Assembly (NCBI RefSeq): GCF_900105535.1 | Contig: NZ_LT629779.1 | Coordinates: 3,782,001-3,846,000, forward strand | DNA from: Pseudarthrobacter equi | GTDB taxonomy: Bacteria > Actinomycetota > Actinomycetes > Actinomycetales > Micrococcaceae | DNA length: 64,000 nucleotides | Direction: 5' to 3' | Shown here: piece by piece, positions 8,604-17,357 of the stretch | How positions within the stretch are numbered: position 1 is the stretch's first letter | Layout: every line of letters begins with the position of its first letter | The notes under the pieces: generated by a model | What the model saw: the letters and a program-made list of their open reading frames with translations, nothing else | The model's database searches: none | What the model was told of the DNA's origin: nothing | Made by a program: the position numbers and the translations under genes

Positions 8604-8619
8604 TTTCGGTATGCCTAAA
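8604..8619 (+). promoter_or_regulatory. MntR/DtxR-like operator before the Nramp transporter
   Basis: TTTCGGTATGCCTAAA is a 16-bp imperfect palindrome (12 of 16 positions symmetric) about 45 nt upstream of the manganese/iron transporter start. The position and TTT-GG--AT--CC-AAA symmetry suit a DtxR/MntR-type repressor. Binding is inferred. Confidence 0.5.
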
Positions 8620-8664
8620 TTTGCTGTATTCTCGTGTCATTACCGCAACGGCGAGGAGATGACC

Positions 8665-9915
8665 ATGGCAGCACCCACCGTGCAAGTACGGCCAGCCGCA
8701 GGCAAGCTGTGGTCACGGCTCCTGCTGCTGGGCCCGGCGTTCGTCGCCGCCATCGCCTACGTGGATCCCGGAAATGTCGCCGCCAACCTGACCGCCGGCG
8801 CCAACTACGGCTACCTGCTGGTCTGGGTGCTGGTAATGGCCAACGCCATGGCGGTCCTGGTGCAGTACCAGTCCGCGAAACTGGGCCTCGCCACGGGCCT
8901 GAGCCTGCCGGAAATCCTCGGCAAGCGGCTGGGAACCCGCTCCCGGCGCCTCTACTGGGTGCAGGCCGAGGTGGTTGCCGGCGCCACCGACATGGCCGAG
9001 GTCATTGGCGGCGCCGTGGCCCTAAACCTGCTGTTCGGGCTGCCGCTCCTGCTGGGCGGCGTCATCATCGGCATCGCCTCCATGCTGCTGCTGGCGCTGC
9101 AGACCGCCCGCGGCCAACGGTCCTTCGAGTACGCCGTCCTGGTCCTCCTCGGAGTGATTGCCGTCGGTTTCATGGCCGGCCTGTTCGTCAACCCGCCCGA
9201 CGCCGGCAGCGCCCTGGGCGGCCTGGTTCCGCGTTTCGAGGGAACGGACACGGTCCTGCTCGCCGCCAGCATGCTCGGCGCCACGGTGATGCCGCACGCC
9301 ATCTACCTGCACTCTGCGCTGGCACGTGACCGGTTCGGCTTTTCCCCGGACCCGGCCGTGCGGACCCGCCTGATCCGGGCCACCCGGTTCGATGTGCTGG
9401 GCGCCCTGCTGCTGGCCGGCATAGTCAACATCTCGATGCTGCTGCTGGCTGCATCCAGCCTGCGCGGCATCGAGGGAACGGACACCATCGCCGGAGCCCA
9501 CGCCGCCGTCTCCGCCGCTTTGGGACCGGCCATCGGCGTCGTGTTCGCCGTGGGGCTCCTGGCATCCGGCCTGGCCTCCACCTCGGTGGGCTGCTACGCC
9601 GGCGCAACCATCATGGGCGGCCTGCTGAAAGTCCGGATTCCGCTGCTGGTCCGGCGGGTCATCACCCTCATCCCCGCCCTGGTGATCCTCGGGGCAGGAA
9701 TCGAGCCGACGCTCGCCCTGGTCCTCAGCCAGGTGCTGCTGAGTTTCGGCATTCCGTTTGCGCTGATCCCGCTGATCCGGCTCACCGGCAAACGCGAGAT
9801 CATGGGCATCCACGTTGACTCCCGCGCCCTGAAGATCGCCGGCTGGACCAGCGCCACGCTGATCGTGGGACTGAACTGCGTGCTGATCGCGCTGACCATC
9901 GCCGGGCAGTCCTGA
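8665..9915 (+). CDS. mntH: Nramp family divalent metal transporter
   Basis: A 416-aa membrane protein with about 11 spans. Two metal-site motifs of Nramp transporters are present: DPGN at residues 34-37 and MPH in the sixth-helix region (GATVMPHAIYLHSAL). It is expected to import Mn(II), possibly Fe(II), with protons. I choose the second of two close ATGs because GAGGAG is 6 nt before it. The upstream 60 codons of open frame have no transporter sequence. A palindromic MntR-like site lies in its promoter, consistent with repression at high manganese. Confidence 0.9.
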   Translation: MAAPTVQVRPAAGKLWSRLLLLGPAFVAAIAYVDPGNVAANLTAGANYGYLLVWVLVMANAMAVLVQYQSAKLGLATGLSLPEILGKRLGTRSRRLYWVQAEVVAGATDMAEVIGGAVALNLLFGLPLLLGGVIIGIASMLLLALQTARGQRSFEYAVLVLLGVIAVGFMAGLFVNPPDAGSALGGLVPRFEGTDTVLLAASMLGATVMPHAIYLHSALARDRFGFSPDPAVRTRLIRATRFDVLGALLLAGIVNISMLLLAASSLRGIEGTDTIAGAHAAVSAALGPAIGVVFAVGLLASGLASTSVGCYAGATIMGGLLKVRIPLLVRRVITLIPALVILGAGIEPTLALVLSQVLLSFGIPFALIPLIRLTGKREIMGIHVDSRALKIAGWTSATLIVGLNCVLIALTIAGQS

Positions 9916-9954
9916 AGCCTGATTCAGTAAACGCTCCCGGGGGCATCCGGAAGC

Positions 9955-9960
9955 TAGGCT
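9955..9960 (+). promoter_or_regulatory. -10 hexamer for a leaderless CPBP protease mRNA
   Basis: TAGGCT ends 6 nt before the ATG at 9967. There is no ribosome-binding site. Confidence 0.45.
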
Positions 9961-9966
9961 GAAACC

Positions 9967-10728
9967 ATGGCCACCACGCACCGCCGCCCGCCCGCACCAC
10001 AGCCGGAGCTGTACCGCTTCGCTCCCCTCGATTTCGCCGCGCTGGGCACGTATGTGGCCATTGCCGGCGTCTTCACCGTGGCCGGTGAGCTCCTGGCGCC
10101 GGCGCTTCAGCAACTGGCACCCTCCCCGGCTGCGGCGTCCTACCTGGTCAACCTGATCTTCTACGGATCCGTGGCGGTCCTCGCGTTCCTGGCGGCCCGG
10201 CGGGTGGTGGTGCGGGACCTGAGGGTCCTGGCAACCCGCCCGTGGTTCACCGTGCTGATGGTCCCGGCGGCCGTGATCGTGATGATGATCCTCACGGCCG
10301 TGGTGGTGGCTGCCGGCGGGGAGGCCCAGACCTCTGCCAACCAGGCCGGCCTGCAGTCGCTGATGCAGCAGGTCCCGGCCTGGCTGATTGTGCCCGTGCT
10401 GGTGGTGGTGGGCCCGTTCGTGGAGGAGTACATCTTCCGGCACCTCCTGATCGGCAAGCTCAGCAGGCGGCTGAACATCTGGCTGTGCTGCGCCCTGTCC
10501 GTGGTGGTGTTCGCCGGCATCCATATCGCCGGCCAGGAGGCCATCACCCTGACGGCGCTGCTGCCCTACCTGGCCATGGGCGCCACCCTGGTGTTCGTCT
10601 ACGTCTGGACCGGCCGGAACGTGATGTTCTCCTATTTCGTCCACGCTGCCAAGAACCTGCTGGCGGTGGTCTTCATCTATGCCATCCCGCCGGAGCTGTT
10701 TGAACAGCTCCAGCAGGCGCAGGCCTGA
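9967..10728 (+). CDS. CPBP family intramembrane metalloprotease
   Basis: A 253-aa integral membrane protein with about 6-7 hydrophobic segments. The ABI/CPBP glutamate motif EExxxR appears as EEYIFR (Glu153, Glu154, Arg158). A conserved histidine follows at 186 in FAGIHIAG, with a further HAAKN at the next helix. The family includes Rce1-type CAAX proteases and bacteriocin-immunity proteins, and no substrate can be assigned. It converges on the 596-aa protein gene with only 3 nt between the stops. Confidence 0.83.
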   Translation: MATTHRRPPAPQPELYRFAPLDFAALGTYVAIAGVFTVAGELLAPALQQLAPSPAAASYLVNLIFYGSVAVLAFLAARRVVVRDLRVLATRPWFTVLMVPAAVIVMMILTAVVVAAGGEAQTSANQAGLQSLMQQVPAWLIVPVLVVVGPFVEEYIFRHLLIGKLSRRLNIWLCCALSVVVFAGIHIAGQEAITLTALLPYLAMGATLVFVYVWTGRNVMFSYFVHAAKNLLAVVFIYAIPPELFEQLQQAQA

Positions 10729-10731
10729 TTC

Positions 10732-12522
10732 CTAGGGCGCTTCGGTGCTCCCCCGCAGCACCAGACGGTGGCTGCCGGCGGTCCGTCCCGTGATGAACAC
10801 CTTGACCCCGTCCGAGGCGTTGGTCCCCGCCAGGTAGCGGTAGTTTTCGCCCGGGTTGTACGCGGGCGGAGTGTCGGGATCGGCCGGCAGGCCCGGCCCG
10901 AACTCGATGGTGTCCGCGCCCAGCCGGTAGCTGCCGGTCCCCTGCACGAGCTGGAAGGCTCCCGGCGTACCTGAAGCCGGGATCACGCCGTCGAGCACGC
11001 CCCCGGGCCGGAAGGTCAATTCCAGCGCAAAGGCGGTGTCCGCACCGTCGAAATCCAGCTCCAGAACGGTCTGCCCCTCCTCGGCCCGGACGGCAATCTT
11101 CGTGCCCAGCCGGTGGACCACCGTGGGCCTGCCGGGAAAGTCCATGCTGGCGCTGAACCGGCCTTCGTGGCCCAGCGCGTAGACGCCGTCGTCCCGCCTG
11201 CGGGCGGCGGGCAGTGGCAGGTAGAAGTTCGCTGAAAGCTCCTCGGACAGCCGGACCGTGGCGCCGTCCCGTACCGTGTGCTGGCTGCGGAACGGGCCCA
11301 GGTCGAAGAAGCTGCGGGACAGCCGCACCCCGGCGAGGACCGCTGCTCCCTGCGCGAACCGCAGGAACGTGGGATTGCTGGCCAGCCCGGACACCACGCC
11401 CGGGACCAGATTGTCGCAGCCGCCGTACACGGTGGTCACCGCACCCCCGGTCCGGAACCGGTAGGCGCCGCAGGTTTCCAGTACGGCGTCGGCCGGGGTG
11501 AGGACGTCCGGGAAAATGGCGTCCGACGGCGGCGCGTCCGGAAGTGCCGCGCCCAGCCAGGGGTCCAGCCGCAGGAGCGCCAGCAGTTTGGCGGGTTCGT
11601 GCAGCGGCAGCGTCTCCAGCCAGGCGGCGGCCGCGGCAAAGTCCGGGTTGGCGTCCTGGCCGGCAAGGCGCCGGTAGAGCGGAAGGAAGGGTGCGGCCTC
11701 GAAGTCCATCCACTGGTCCTGCCGGCGGGAGAAAACGGATTCCAGGGTTCCGTCCGGGTTGAACCAGGGCAGGAACGCCATGAGGTTCCGGCGGACATGG
11801 TCCAGCAGCCCGGGACGGCCCGCATGGTCAGCGATGGCCAGCAGGGACGGGTTGGTCACGGCCGAGGCGTACAGCGCGCTGCGTTCGGAGTACATGCCGT
11901 CCGGCAGCTGGTCGATGCCTTCGGCCAGCCATTCGTTGATCCTGTCCGCGATGTCCTGCCGCGGCTGCAGCGCGTTGATCCTGGCCAGGGCGGCGCTCAG
12001 TTCCCAGCGGTGGTTGGGGGTGTGGACTCCCCCGGCCACCAGTGCGTCGGTGGCGCGGGAGATGATGCCGGCCAGCCGGGCCTCGGCGTCTGCGAGCGCC
12101 TCCCCGGGCGCCTCCAGGGCACGGATGATGCCCAGTGCGATGCACGCATCATTGAGGGTGAAGGCGGAATCCGGCGGCGAACAGAGGTTGGTGCCGTCGA
12201 ACAGCCCCGTGGGGCCCTGCAGCTGTTCGAGCCGGTCCAGGCACCGGCGTATCGGGTCAACTGTGCCGCCCGCGGCGGAGCCTCCTCCCCCGGCAACGCC
12301 CCCGCCGGAACCGACGCCGCCGGCAACACCCCCGCCCGCGCCGTAAAAGGCGGAGCCGGGCTCTGTGGTGACCGCGGCCAAAGCCAGCAGCCTGCCCATG
12401 GCGGCGCGGTGCGGAAGGGCCGCGGCGTCGGCGTCGTGCGTGGCAAGGAACGCTGCCACGCTCCTGTCCGCCGCCTCCACCACGCGGGTGCGGAAAGCGG
12501 TATCAGCTGTTGTTGTTTCCAC
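10732..12522 (-). CDS. Unrecognised 596-aa protein of a sugar ABC operon
   Basis: I do not recognise this protein securely. Residues about 1-330 look helical with repeated Trp/Leu/Pro motifs, and residues about 360-596 look like a beta-sandwich. That layout resembles (alpha/alpha)-toroid polysaccharide lyases and heparinase-like enzymes, so a carbohydrate-active role is plausible but unproven. There is no signal peptide, suggesting a cytosolic enzyme acting on imported oligosaccharide. A Gly/Ala/Val-only stretch of about 28 residues (about 60-88) interrupts the N-terminal domain. It is the last gene of the transporter operon, 4 nt behind the second permease gene, and starts with GTG. Confidence 0.6.
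   Translation of the reverse strand: METTTADTAFRTRVVEAADRSVAAFLATHDADAAALPHRAAMGRLLALAAVTTEPGSAFYGAGGGVAGGVGSGGGVAGGGGSAAGGTVDPIRRCLDRLEQLQGPTGLFDGTNLCSPPDSAFTLNDACIALGIIRALEAPGEALADAEARLAGIISRATDALVAGGVHTPNHRWELSAALARINALQPRQDIADRINEWLAEGIDQLPDGMYSERSALYASAVTNPSLLAIADHAGRPGLLDHVRRNLMAFLPWFNPDGTLESVFSRRQDQWMDFEAAPFLPLYRRLAGQDANPDFAAAAAWLETLPLHEPAKLLALLRLDPWLGAALPDAPPSDAIFPDVLTPADAVLETCGAYRFRTGGAVTTVYGGCDNLVPGVVSGLASNPTFLRFAQGAAVLAGVRLSRSFFDLGPFRSQHTVRDGATVRLSEELSANFYLPLPAARRRDDGVYALGHEGRFSASMDFPGRPTVVHRLGTKIAVRAEEGQTVLELDFDGADTAFALELTFRPGGVLDGVIPASGTPGAFQLVQGTGSYRLGADTIEFGPGLPADPDTPPAYNPGENYRYLAGTNASDGVKVFITGRTAGSHRLVLRGSTEAP
12264..12345 (-). repeat. In-frame glycine-rich low-complexity tract
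   Basis: GC-only codons encode a Gly/Ala/Val/Ser stretch made of GGG-V-A and G-S-G-G-G-type units inside the 596-aa protein. It looks like a slippage-prone insertion or flexible linker. Confidence 0.6.
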
Positions 12523-12526
12523 GGCC

Positions 12527-13471
12527 CTAGTCCTTCAGTCCGGCGCTGACATCGGCGTTGAGCACGTACTTCTGGAACACGAAGAACACGAACACCAGCG
12601 GCAGGAGGGAAATCACCGAGGCACCCAGCAGCACCGGCCAGTCAATGTTCTCCGCGCCAACGATGCTGCGCAGCGCCACCTGCAGCGTGTACCACTTGGG
12701 GTCGTTGAGCACGATCAGAGGCCAGATGTAGTCGTTCCAGCGCCACTGGAAGGAGAAGATGGCCAGCGTGAACAGGATGGGCTTGGACAGCGGGAGCATG
12801 ATCCGGAAGAAAATGGCCAGCTCGCTGGCGCCGTCGATCCTGGCGGAGTGCAGCAGGTCGTCCGGGACGGTCAGGAAGAACTGCCGGAACATGAAGACGC
12901 CGGTGGCCGTCAGCACGGAGGGCACGATGATGCCGGCCAGCGAGTTGTAGAGGCCCAGGTCCCGGATGACCGAGAACGTGGGATTCAGGATGACCTCGGT
13001 GGGCAGCATGGTGGTGGCCAGGATGCACACGAAGAACAGCCGGGTGCCCTTGTTGTTGTACTTGGCCAGGGCGTATCCCGTGCAGGCGCTGAAGAAGACC
13101 GTGAGGACCGTGGTGACGATGGAAACCGTCGCCGTGTTCAGGAAGTACTGGGCGAAGTCCACCCGCTCCCAGGCGTCCACGAAGCCCTGGAAGGTCCATT
13201 CGCGCGGAATCATGGACAGCGGATAGCTGAAGAGTTCGCTGCCCGGCTTGAAGGAGCTGAGCAGGAACCAGAGCAGCGGGAACGCGTAGATCGCGGCGAT
13301 CAGCCACGTCACCACGGTGAGCGGGACGGATGCCTTGGCGCGGGCCTCCCGGTTTCCGTGTGGCTTCTTCCGCGGGTTCTTCGGGGAATTAGGCGGCGCC
13401 GCAGGGGTCTTTGCCGCCCCGATGGCCGCTTCCTCGGCGACGGCGGGAGGCAGGTTGGCAGCTGTTGCCAT
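12527..13471 (-). CDS. Carbohydrate ABC transporter permease (MalG type)
   Basis: A 314-aa inner-membrane permease with a ~45-residue charged N-terminal tail (KNPRKKPHGNREARAK) and six predicted spans. The cytoplasmic EAA loop, which contacts the ATPase, reads DGASELAIFFRIMLPLSKPI. It pairs with the MalF-type permease 3 nt upstream. No ATP-binding subunit is encoded nearby, so the operon probably uses a shared MsiK-type ATPase, as is common in actinobacteria. Confidence 0.9.
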   Translation of the reverse strand: MATAANLPPAVAEEAAIGAAKTPAAPPNSPKNPRKKPHGNREARAKASVPLTVVTWLIAAIYAFPLLWFLLSSFKPGSELFSYPLSMIPREWTFQGFVDAWERVDFAQYFLNTATVSIVTTVLTVFFSACTGYALAKYNNKGTRLFFVCILATTMLPTEVILNPTFSVIRDLGLYNSLAGIIVPSVLTATGVFMFRQFFLTVPDDLLHSARIDGASELAIFFRIMLPLSKPILFTLAIFSFQWRWNDYIWPLIVLNDPKWYTLQVALRSIVGAENIDWPVLLGASVISLLPLVFVFFVFQKYVLNADVSAGLKD

Positions 13472-13474
13472 GGG

Positions 13475-14422
13475 TCAGCCCTTCTTCCGGTTGAACCGCA
13501 GCTGGATCAGCGCGATGGCCAGCAGGACCAGCATCAGCACCATGGAGGCGGCGCTGGCGTAGCCCACCTTGGACTGCTCGAAGCCGGTCTTGTAGATGTA
13601 CTGCACAATCAGGGTGTTCTCCGTGCCCGGGCCGCCGTTGGTGAGGGCCTGGATCATGGCGAACTCCTTCATCGCATGGATGGTGGAGAGCAGGATGACC
13701 ATGAACGACGTCGGGGCGATGCCCGGGAGCGTGATGTGCAGGAAGCGCTGCCACGCGTTCGCCCCGTCCAGCTCTGCTGCCTCCAGCAGGGCCTCGGGGA
13801 TGTTCTTCAGCGCGGCGATGAAGAGGAGCATGTTGAACGCCGTACCGCCCCAGGCCGAGGCGAAGATGACTACCGCGAGGGCCAGGTTGCCGTTGCTGGA
13901 CCACGGGACGGGGCTGCCGCCCAGCAGGGAGATGACGAAGTTGACGAAGCCGAAGTCCTGGCCGAACAGCCACTTCCAGATCACGCCCACCACGATGGGC
14001 GAGATCAGCCAGGGCAGGAAGATCACCATCTTCGCCGCCGTGCGGCCGCGGACGGCCTTGCTGACCAGCAGCGAGGCCACCCCCAGCGAGCACACGTACA
14101 CCAGGGGCACGGACAGGACCGTGTAGGCGAACGTCCTGCCCAGCGCCGCGTAGAACGTGCTGTCCGCGAGGAGCTTCTGGAAATTGGCCAGGCCGATGAA
14201 GTGGAGCTTGCCTACTCCGCGGTAGTCGGTGAACGAGTACAGCATCCCCAGGGCGCCCGGCCAGACGAAGAAGACCAGGAAGAGCACCACGTTGACGCCC
14301 ACCAGGACCAGCGGGGCGATGACATAGCGGTTGCGGCGCTTCTGCTGCGACTTGCTCCGGACCGCCCCTGTGGGGGGCTTCCCGGGAGCCGCAGCAGTAG
14401 TGCTGATGGTTGGGTTGGCCAC
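13475..14422 (-). CDS. Carbohydrate ABC transporter permease (MalF type)
   Basis: A 315-aa permease with six spans and the EAA loop EAAELDGANAWQRFLHITLP. It starts with GTG, 4 nt after the binding-protein gene. The charged N terminus contains KSQQKRRNRY. Its substrate is unknown. The downstream 596-aa protein suggests a plant or microbial oligosaccharide. Confidence 0.9.
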   Translation of the reverse strand: MANPTISTTAAAPGKPPTGAVRSKSQQKRRNRYVIAPLVLVGVNVVLFLVFFVWPGALGMLYSFTDYRGVGKLHFIGLANFQKLLADSTFYAALGRTFAYTVLSVPLVYVCSLGVASLLVSKAVRGRTAAKMVIFLPWLISPIVVGVIWKWLFGQDFGFVNFVISLLGGSPVPWSSNGNLALAVVIFASAWGGTAFNMLLFIAALKNIPEALLEAAELDGANAWQRFLHITLPGIAPTSFMVILLSTIHAMKEFAMIQALTNGGPGTENTLIVQYIYKTGFEQSKVGYASAASMVLMLVLLAIALIQLRFNRKKG

Positions 14423-14426
14423 TGGC

Positions 14427-15698
14427 TTAGGCGCCGTTGTAGAGCTTCACGATGTTGTCCACCGTGGTTTTGGCATCCTGGCTGCCGGAGAGCATCTTCA
14501 CGGTCTCTTCGCGCAGCGGGTCCCCGGAGAACGGGGTTTCGGAGTACGCCTCTGCCACCACGCGCTTGATGGCGTTATCGCCCTTGGCGTCGTTCTGGGC
14601 GATCTGCTTCTGGTACAGCTCAAAGGACGGCTGCTGGAACTGGTACTCCACCTTGAGGTCCTTGGCCGGCAGGTAGCCGCCCAGCTGTGCGAACTCGGTG
14701 TAGTTGGCGTCCTCGTAGAACCAGTCGATGAACTTCTTGGCTTCCTCGTCCGCGCCGGTGTCCTTGAAGGCCACCATGAAGCCGCCGCCAAGGTTGGTGG
14801 CGTTGACTTCCTTCTTGGGCAGCGGCACCGAGAGCCACTCGAAGTCCTTGATGTTCTTGTTGAAGTCGGCCACCTGCCAGCTGCCGGAGTAGTACGCGGC
14901 CACCTGGCCGCTCTTGAACATGGCGTTGCCGTCCTCGCCGCTGAGCCAGACGGACTTGGGCATGGTCTTGTCGTCGTTAATCCTCTGGAAGTACTCCAGG
15001 GTTTCCACGGCCTTGCTGTCGCCTGCGTACTTGCCGTTCTCCTTGGCGAAGGCGGTGCTGCCGAACTCGTACATCATGGCGCGGAGGCGGTGCCCGGAGC
15101 GGTCCATGACAAAGCCGTACTTGGCGCCGGCCTTTTCACGGACTTCGGTGACGGCGGCAATGAACTCGTCCCAGGTCCAGGTGCCCTCGATGGCGGTGGG
15201 GTATTTGACGCCGGCCTTGTCGAAAAGGCTCTTGTTGACGAACAGGCCCACTGCGGTGAGGTCCGAGGGGATGGCGGGGATGATGCCGTCCGGGGACTCC
15301 TGCAGGTACTTTTCGTCGATGCTGTGGGACTTGGCGATGTCCGAGAGGTCCTGCAGCTGGTTGGCCCACAGCGGGTCAAGAGCCGTGACGCGGGCCAGTG
15401 CCGGCAGGTCGTTAGCGGTAGCGGCGTTCTTGAGTTTGGTGGTGATGTCCGCGGTGGGCACGTCCACCACCTCGATGGTGATGCCCGTGGCTTCCTTGTA
15501 CTTCTTGGCCGCCGCCGCGAAAGCGCCGCCCTGGTTGGTGTCACCGGAGAGGACCAGCTGGAGCGTCTTGGACCCGGAGTCCGAGGAGCCGCCCCCGCCG
15601 CCGCAGGCAGTCAGGCCGGCAGCAAGTGCTGACAGCCCGAATGCGGTCAGGCCGAACTGGCGGCGGGTGATGCTTGAGATTCTTGTCTTCTCTGACAA
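14427..15698 (-). CDS. Sugar ABC transporter substrate-binding lipoprotein
   Basis: A 423-aa solute-binding protein of the MalE-like class. The signal peptide has a twin-arginine-like TRRQFGL, a hydrophobic stretch and a lipobox LTAC, followed by a Gly/Ser linker, so it is an exported lipoprotein. I start at TTG (15698), because AGGACA lies at proper spacing before it and upstream codons encode no signal sequence. It captures an unknown oligosaccharide for the two permeases that follow. A tight inverted-repeat pair about 125 nt upstream may control the operon. Confidence 0.87.
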   Translation of the reverse strand: MSEKTRISSITRRQFGLTAFGLSALAAGLTACGGGGGSSDSGSKTLQLVLSGDTNQGGAFAAAAKKYKEATGITIEVVDVPTADITTKLKNAATANDLPALARVTALDPLWANQLQDLSDIAKSHSIDEKYLQESPDGIIPAIPSDLTAVGLFVNKSLFDKAGVKYPTAIEGTWTWDEFIAAVTEVREKAGAKYGFVMDRSGHRLRAMMYEFGSTAFAKENGKYAGDSKAVETLEYFQRINDDKTMPKSVWLSGEDGNAMFKSGQVAAYYSGSWQVADFNKNIKDFEWLSVPLPKKEVNATNLGGGFMVAFKDTGADEEAKKFIDWFYEDANYTEFAQLGGYLPAKDLKVEYQFQQPSFELYQKQIAQNDAKGDNAIKRVVAEAYSETPFSGDPLREETVKMLSGSQDAKTTVDNIVKLYNGA

Positions 15699-15821
15699 TG
15701 GTCTGTCCTGTCTCTCAGTGCTACTGGCCTTGCAGCAAGGCCTTTGCCGATGGTGAAAGCTAAGCCCATTCCGGCAGCCCTGCCGGCAAGGAAAAGCCTT
15801 TCCGGACCCAACTGTGACCCA

Positions 15822-15839
15822 TGTCATGACATATTGTCA
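15822..15839 (-). promoter_or_regulatory. Overlapping inverted repeats before the sugar ABC operon
   Basis: TGTCATGACA (perfect 10-bp palindrome) overlaps TGACA-TAT-TGTCA. Read on the minus strand the element starts with TTGACA, a consensus -35. A repressor site overlapping the promoter is likely, but the regulator is unknown. Confidence 0.4.
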
Positions 15840-15914
15840 AGAGCACTTTTCAGCGTTGTAGATCCTTCTCCATCGTGGGAAAGCGTGCCCCTACCGCTCG
15901 GGCGCATGCGCCTT

Positions 15915-15920
15915 TACCGT
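15915..15920 (+). promoter_or_regulatory. -10 hexamer for a leaderless VOC mRNA
   Basis: TACCGT ends 6 nt before the ATG at 15927. There is no Shine-Dalgarno sequence. Confidence 0.4.
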
Positions 15921-15926
15921 TGTGGG

Positions 15927-16367
15927 ATGGGACTGAATATCCAGATTGTCATCGACTGCCGCAGGCCGCACCACCTCGCGGACTGGTGGGCCGAAACCCT
16001 CGAATGGTCGGTGGAGCCGCAGGATGCCGGGTTCATCCGCTCCATGATCGAGCAGGGCTTCGCCACCGAGGACCAGACCACCACCCACCACGGGAACCTG
16101 GTGTGGAAGGACGGGGCCGCCATCCGCCCGCCCGATGAAATCGAGTCCAAGGCGCCCAGCCGCCGCCTCCTGTTCCAGACCGGCGAGGAGGAAAAGGTGG
16201 TCAAGAACCGTGTGCACTGGGACGTCAACCTCGCCGGACGGGACAAGGACGACGTCCGGAGCGAGCTGGAAGCGCGGGGTGCCACGTTCCTGTGGACGGC
16301 GCGTCAGGGACCGCATTCCTGGCACACCATGGCGGACCCCGAGGGGAACGAGTTCTGCATCAGCTAA
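15927..16367 (+). CDS. VOC (glyoxalase superfamily) protein
   Basis: A 146-aa protein beginning MGLNIQIVIDCRRPHHLADWW, a typical start of actinobacterial VOC proteins. It ends with the strand DPEGNEFCI, which usually supplies a metal-ligand glutamate. VOC proteins are glyoxalases, dioxygenases or resistance proteins, and the specific role is unknown. It lies 22 nt upstream of menB on the same strand, but menB appears to have its own promoter. Confidence 0.8.
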   Translation: MGLNIQIVIDCRRPHHLADWWAETLEWSVEPQDAGFIRSMIEQGFATEDQTTTHHGNLVWKDGAAIRPPDEIESKAPSRRLLFQTGEEEKVVKNRVHWDVNLAGRDKDDVRSELEARGATFLWTARQGPHSWHTMADPEGNEFCIS

Positions 16368-16377
16368 GCACGATTAC

Positions 16378-16383
16378 TAGACT
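16378..16383 (+). promoter_or_regulatory. -10 hexamer for a leaderless menB mRNA
   Basis: TAGACT ends exactly 6 nt before the GTG start of menB. The -35 region is weak. Confidence 0.45.
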
Positions 16384-16389
16384 TGGACG

Positions 16390-17343
16390 GTGAGCAACCA
16401 AATTCCCGCCCCGGTGTCCGACGTCTTCGATCCCACCCGCTGGCGGGTGGTAGCCGGTTTCGAGGACTTCCAGGACATGACCTACCACCGCCAGGTGGAG
16501 CGGGACGCCGACGGCGGCTGGGTGCGTGACCTGCCCACCGTCCGGATTGCCTTCAACCGTCCCGAGGTACGCAACGCCTTCCGCCCCGGCACCGTGGACG
16601 AGCTCTACCGTTCACTGGACCACGCCCGGATGACCCCGGACGTGGCTACCGTACTGCTCACCGGCAACGGCCCCTCCCCCAAGGACGGCGGCCACTCGTT
16701 CTGTTCCGGCGGGGACCAGCGGATCCGGGGCCGGGACGGGTACCGGTATGCCGACGGCGAGACGCAGGAAACCATCGACCCCGCCCGCGCCGGCCGGCTG
16801 CACATCCTGGAAGTGCAGCGGCTCATTCGCACCATGCCCAAGGTGGTCATCGCGGTGGTCAACGGCTGGGCGGCCGGCGGCGGGCACTCGCTGCATGTGG
16901 TGGCAGACCTGACCATCGCCTCCCGGCAGCACGGCAAGTTCAAGCAGACCGACGCCACGGTGGGCAGCTTCGACGCCGGCTATGGCTCGGCGCTGCTGGC
17001 CCGGCAGATCGGGCAGAAGGCGGCCCGTGAGATCTTCTTCCTGGCCCGCGAATATTCCGCTGAGGACATGGTCAGGATGGGCGCCGTCAACGAGGCCGTG
17101 GACCACGAGCGCCTCGAGGACGTGGCCCTGGAGTACGCCGCAGACATCGCGCGGCAGTCACCGCAGGCCATCCGGATGCTGAAGTTTGCGTTCAACCTGG
17201 CCGATGACGGCCTGGCAGGCCAGCAGGTCTTCGCCGGCGAAGCCACCCGGCTGGCCTACATGACGGACGAGGCGGTGGAGGGCAAGGAAGCCTTCCTGCA
17301 AAAACGGGACCCCGACTGGTCCGCCTTCCCGCACTACTTCTAA
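16390..17343 (+). CDS. menB: 1,4-dihydroxy-2-naphthoyl-CoA synthase
   Basis: A 317-aa crotonase-fold enzyme that closes the second ring of menaquinone by cyclising o-succinylbenzoyl-CoA. It has the MenB-specific sequence GHSFCSGGDQRIRGRDGYRY, the oxyanion loop NGWAAGGGHSLHVVAD and the active-site segment TVGSFDAGYGSALLARQIG. The length is slightly above usual because of an N-terminal extension. It is followed 14 nt later by menE and then menA, so the window carries a late menaquinone block. The GTG start is supported by a -10 box 6 nt upstream. Confidence 0.94.
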   Translation: MSNQIPAPVSDVFDPTRWRVVAGFEDFQDMTYHRQVERDADGGWVRDLPTVRIAFNRPEVRNAFRPGTVDELYRSLDHARMTPDVATVLLTGNGPSPKDGGHSFCSGGDQRIRGRDGYRYADGETQETIDPARAGRLHILEVQRLIRTMPKVVIAVVNGWAAGGGHSLHVVADLTIASRQHGKFKQTDATVGSFDAGYGSALLARQIGQKAAREIFFLAREYSAEDMVRMGAVNEAVDHERLEDVALEYAADIARQSPQAIRMLKFAFNLADDGLAGQQVFAGEATRLAYMTDEAVEGKEAFLQKRDPDWSAFPHYF

Positions 17344-17357
17344 GGCAGGAGCGGCAC

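Noticed and set aside
7260..14569. Very long open frames opposite real genes (for example 7260-8618 plus, 9022-10644 minus, 12365-14569 plus)
   Set aside because: They are antisense frames of high-GC genes with His/Gly/Arg-rich, domain-less translations. The opposite strand carries proteins with clear motifs.
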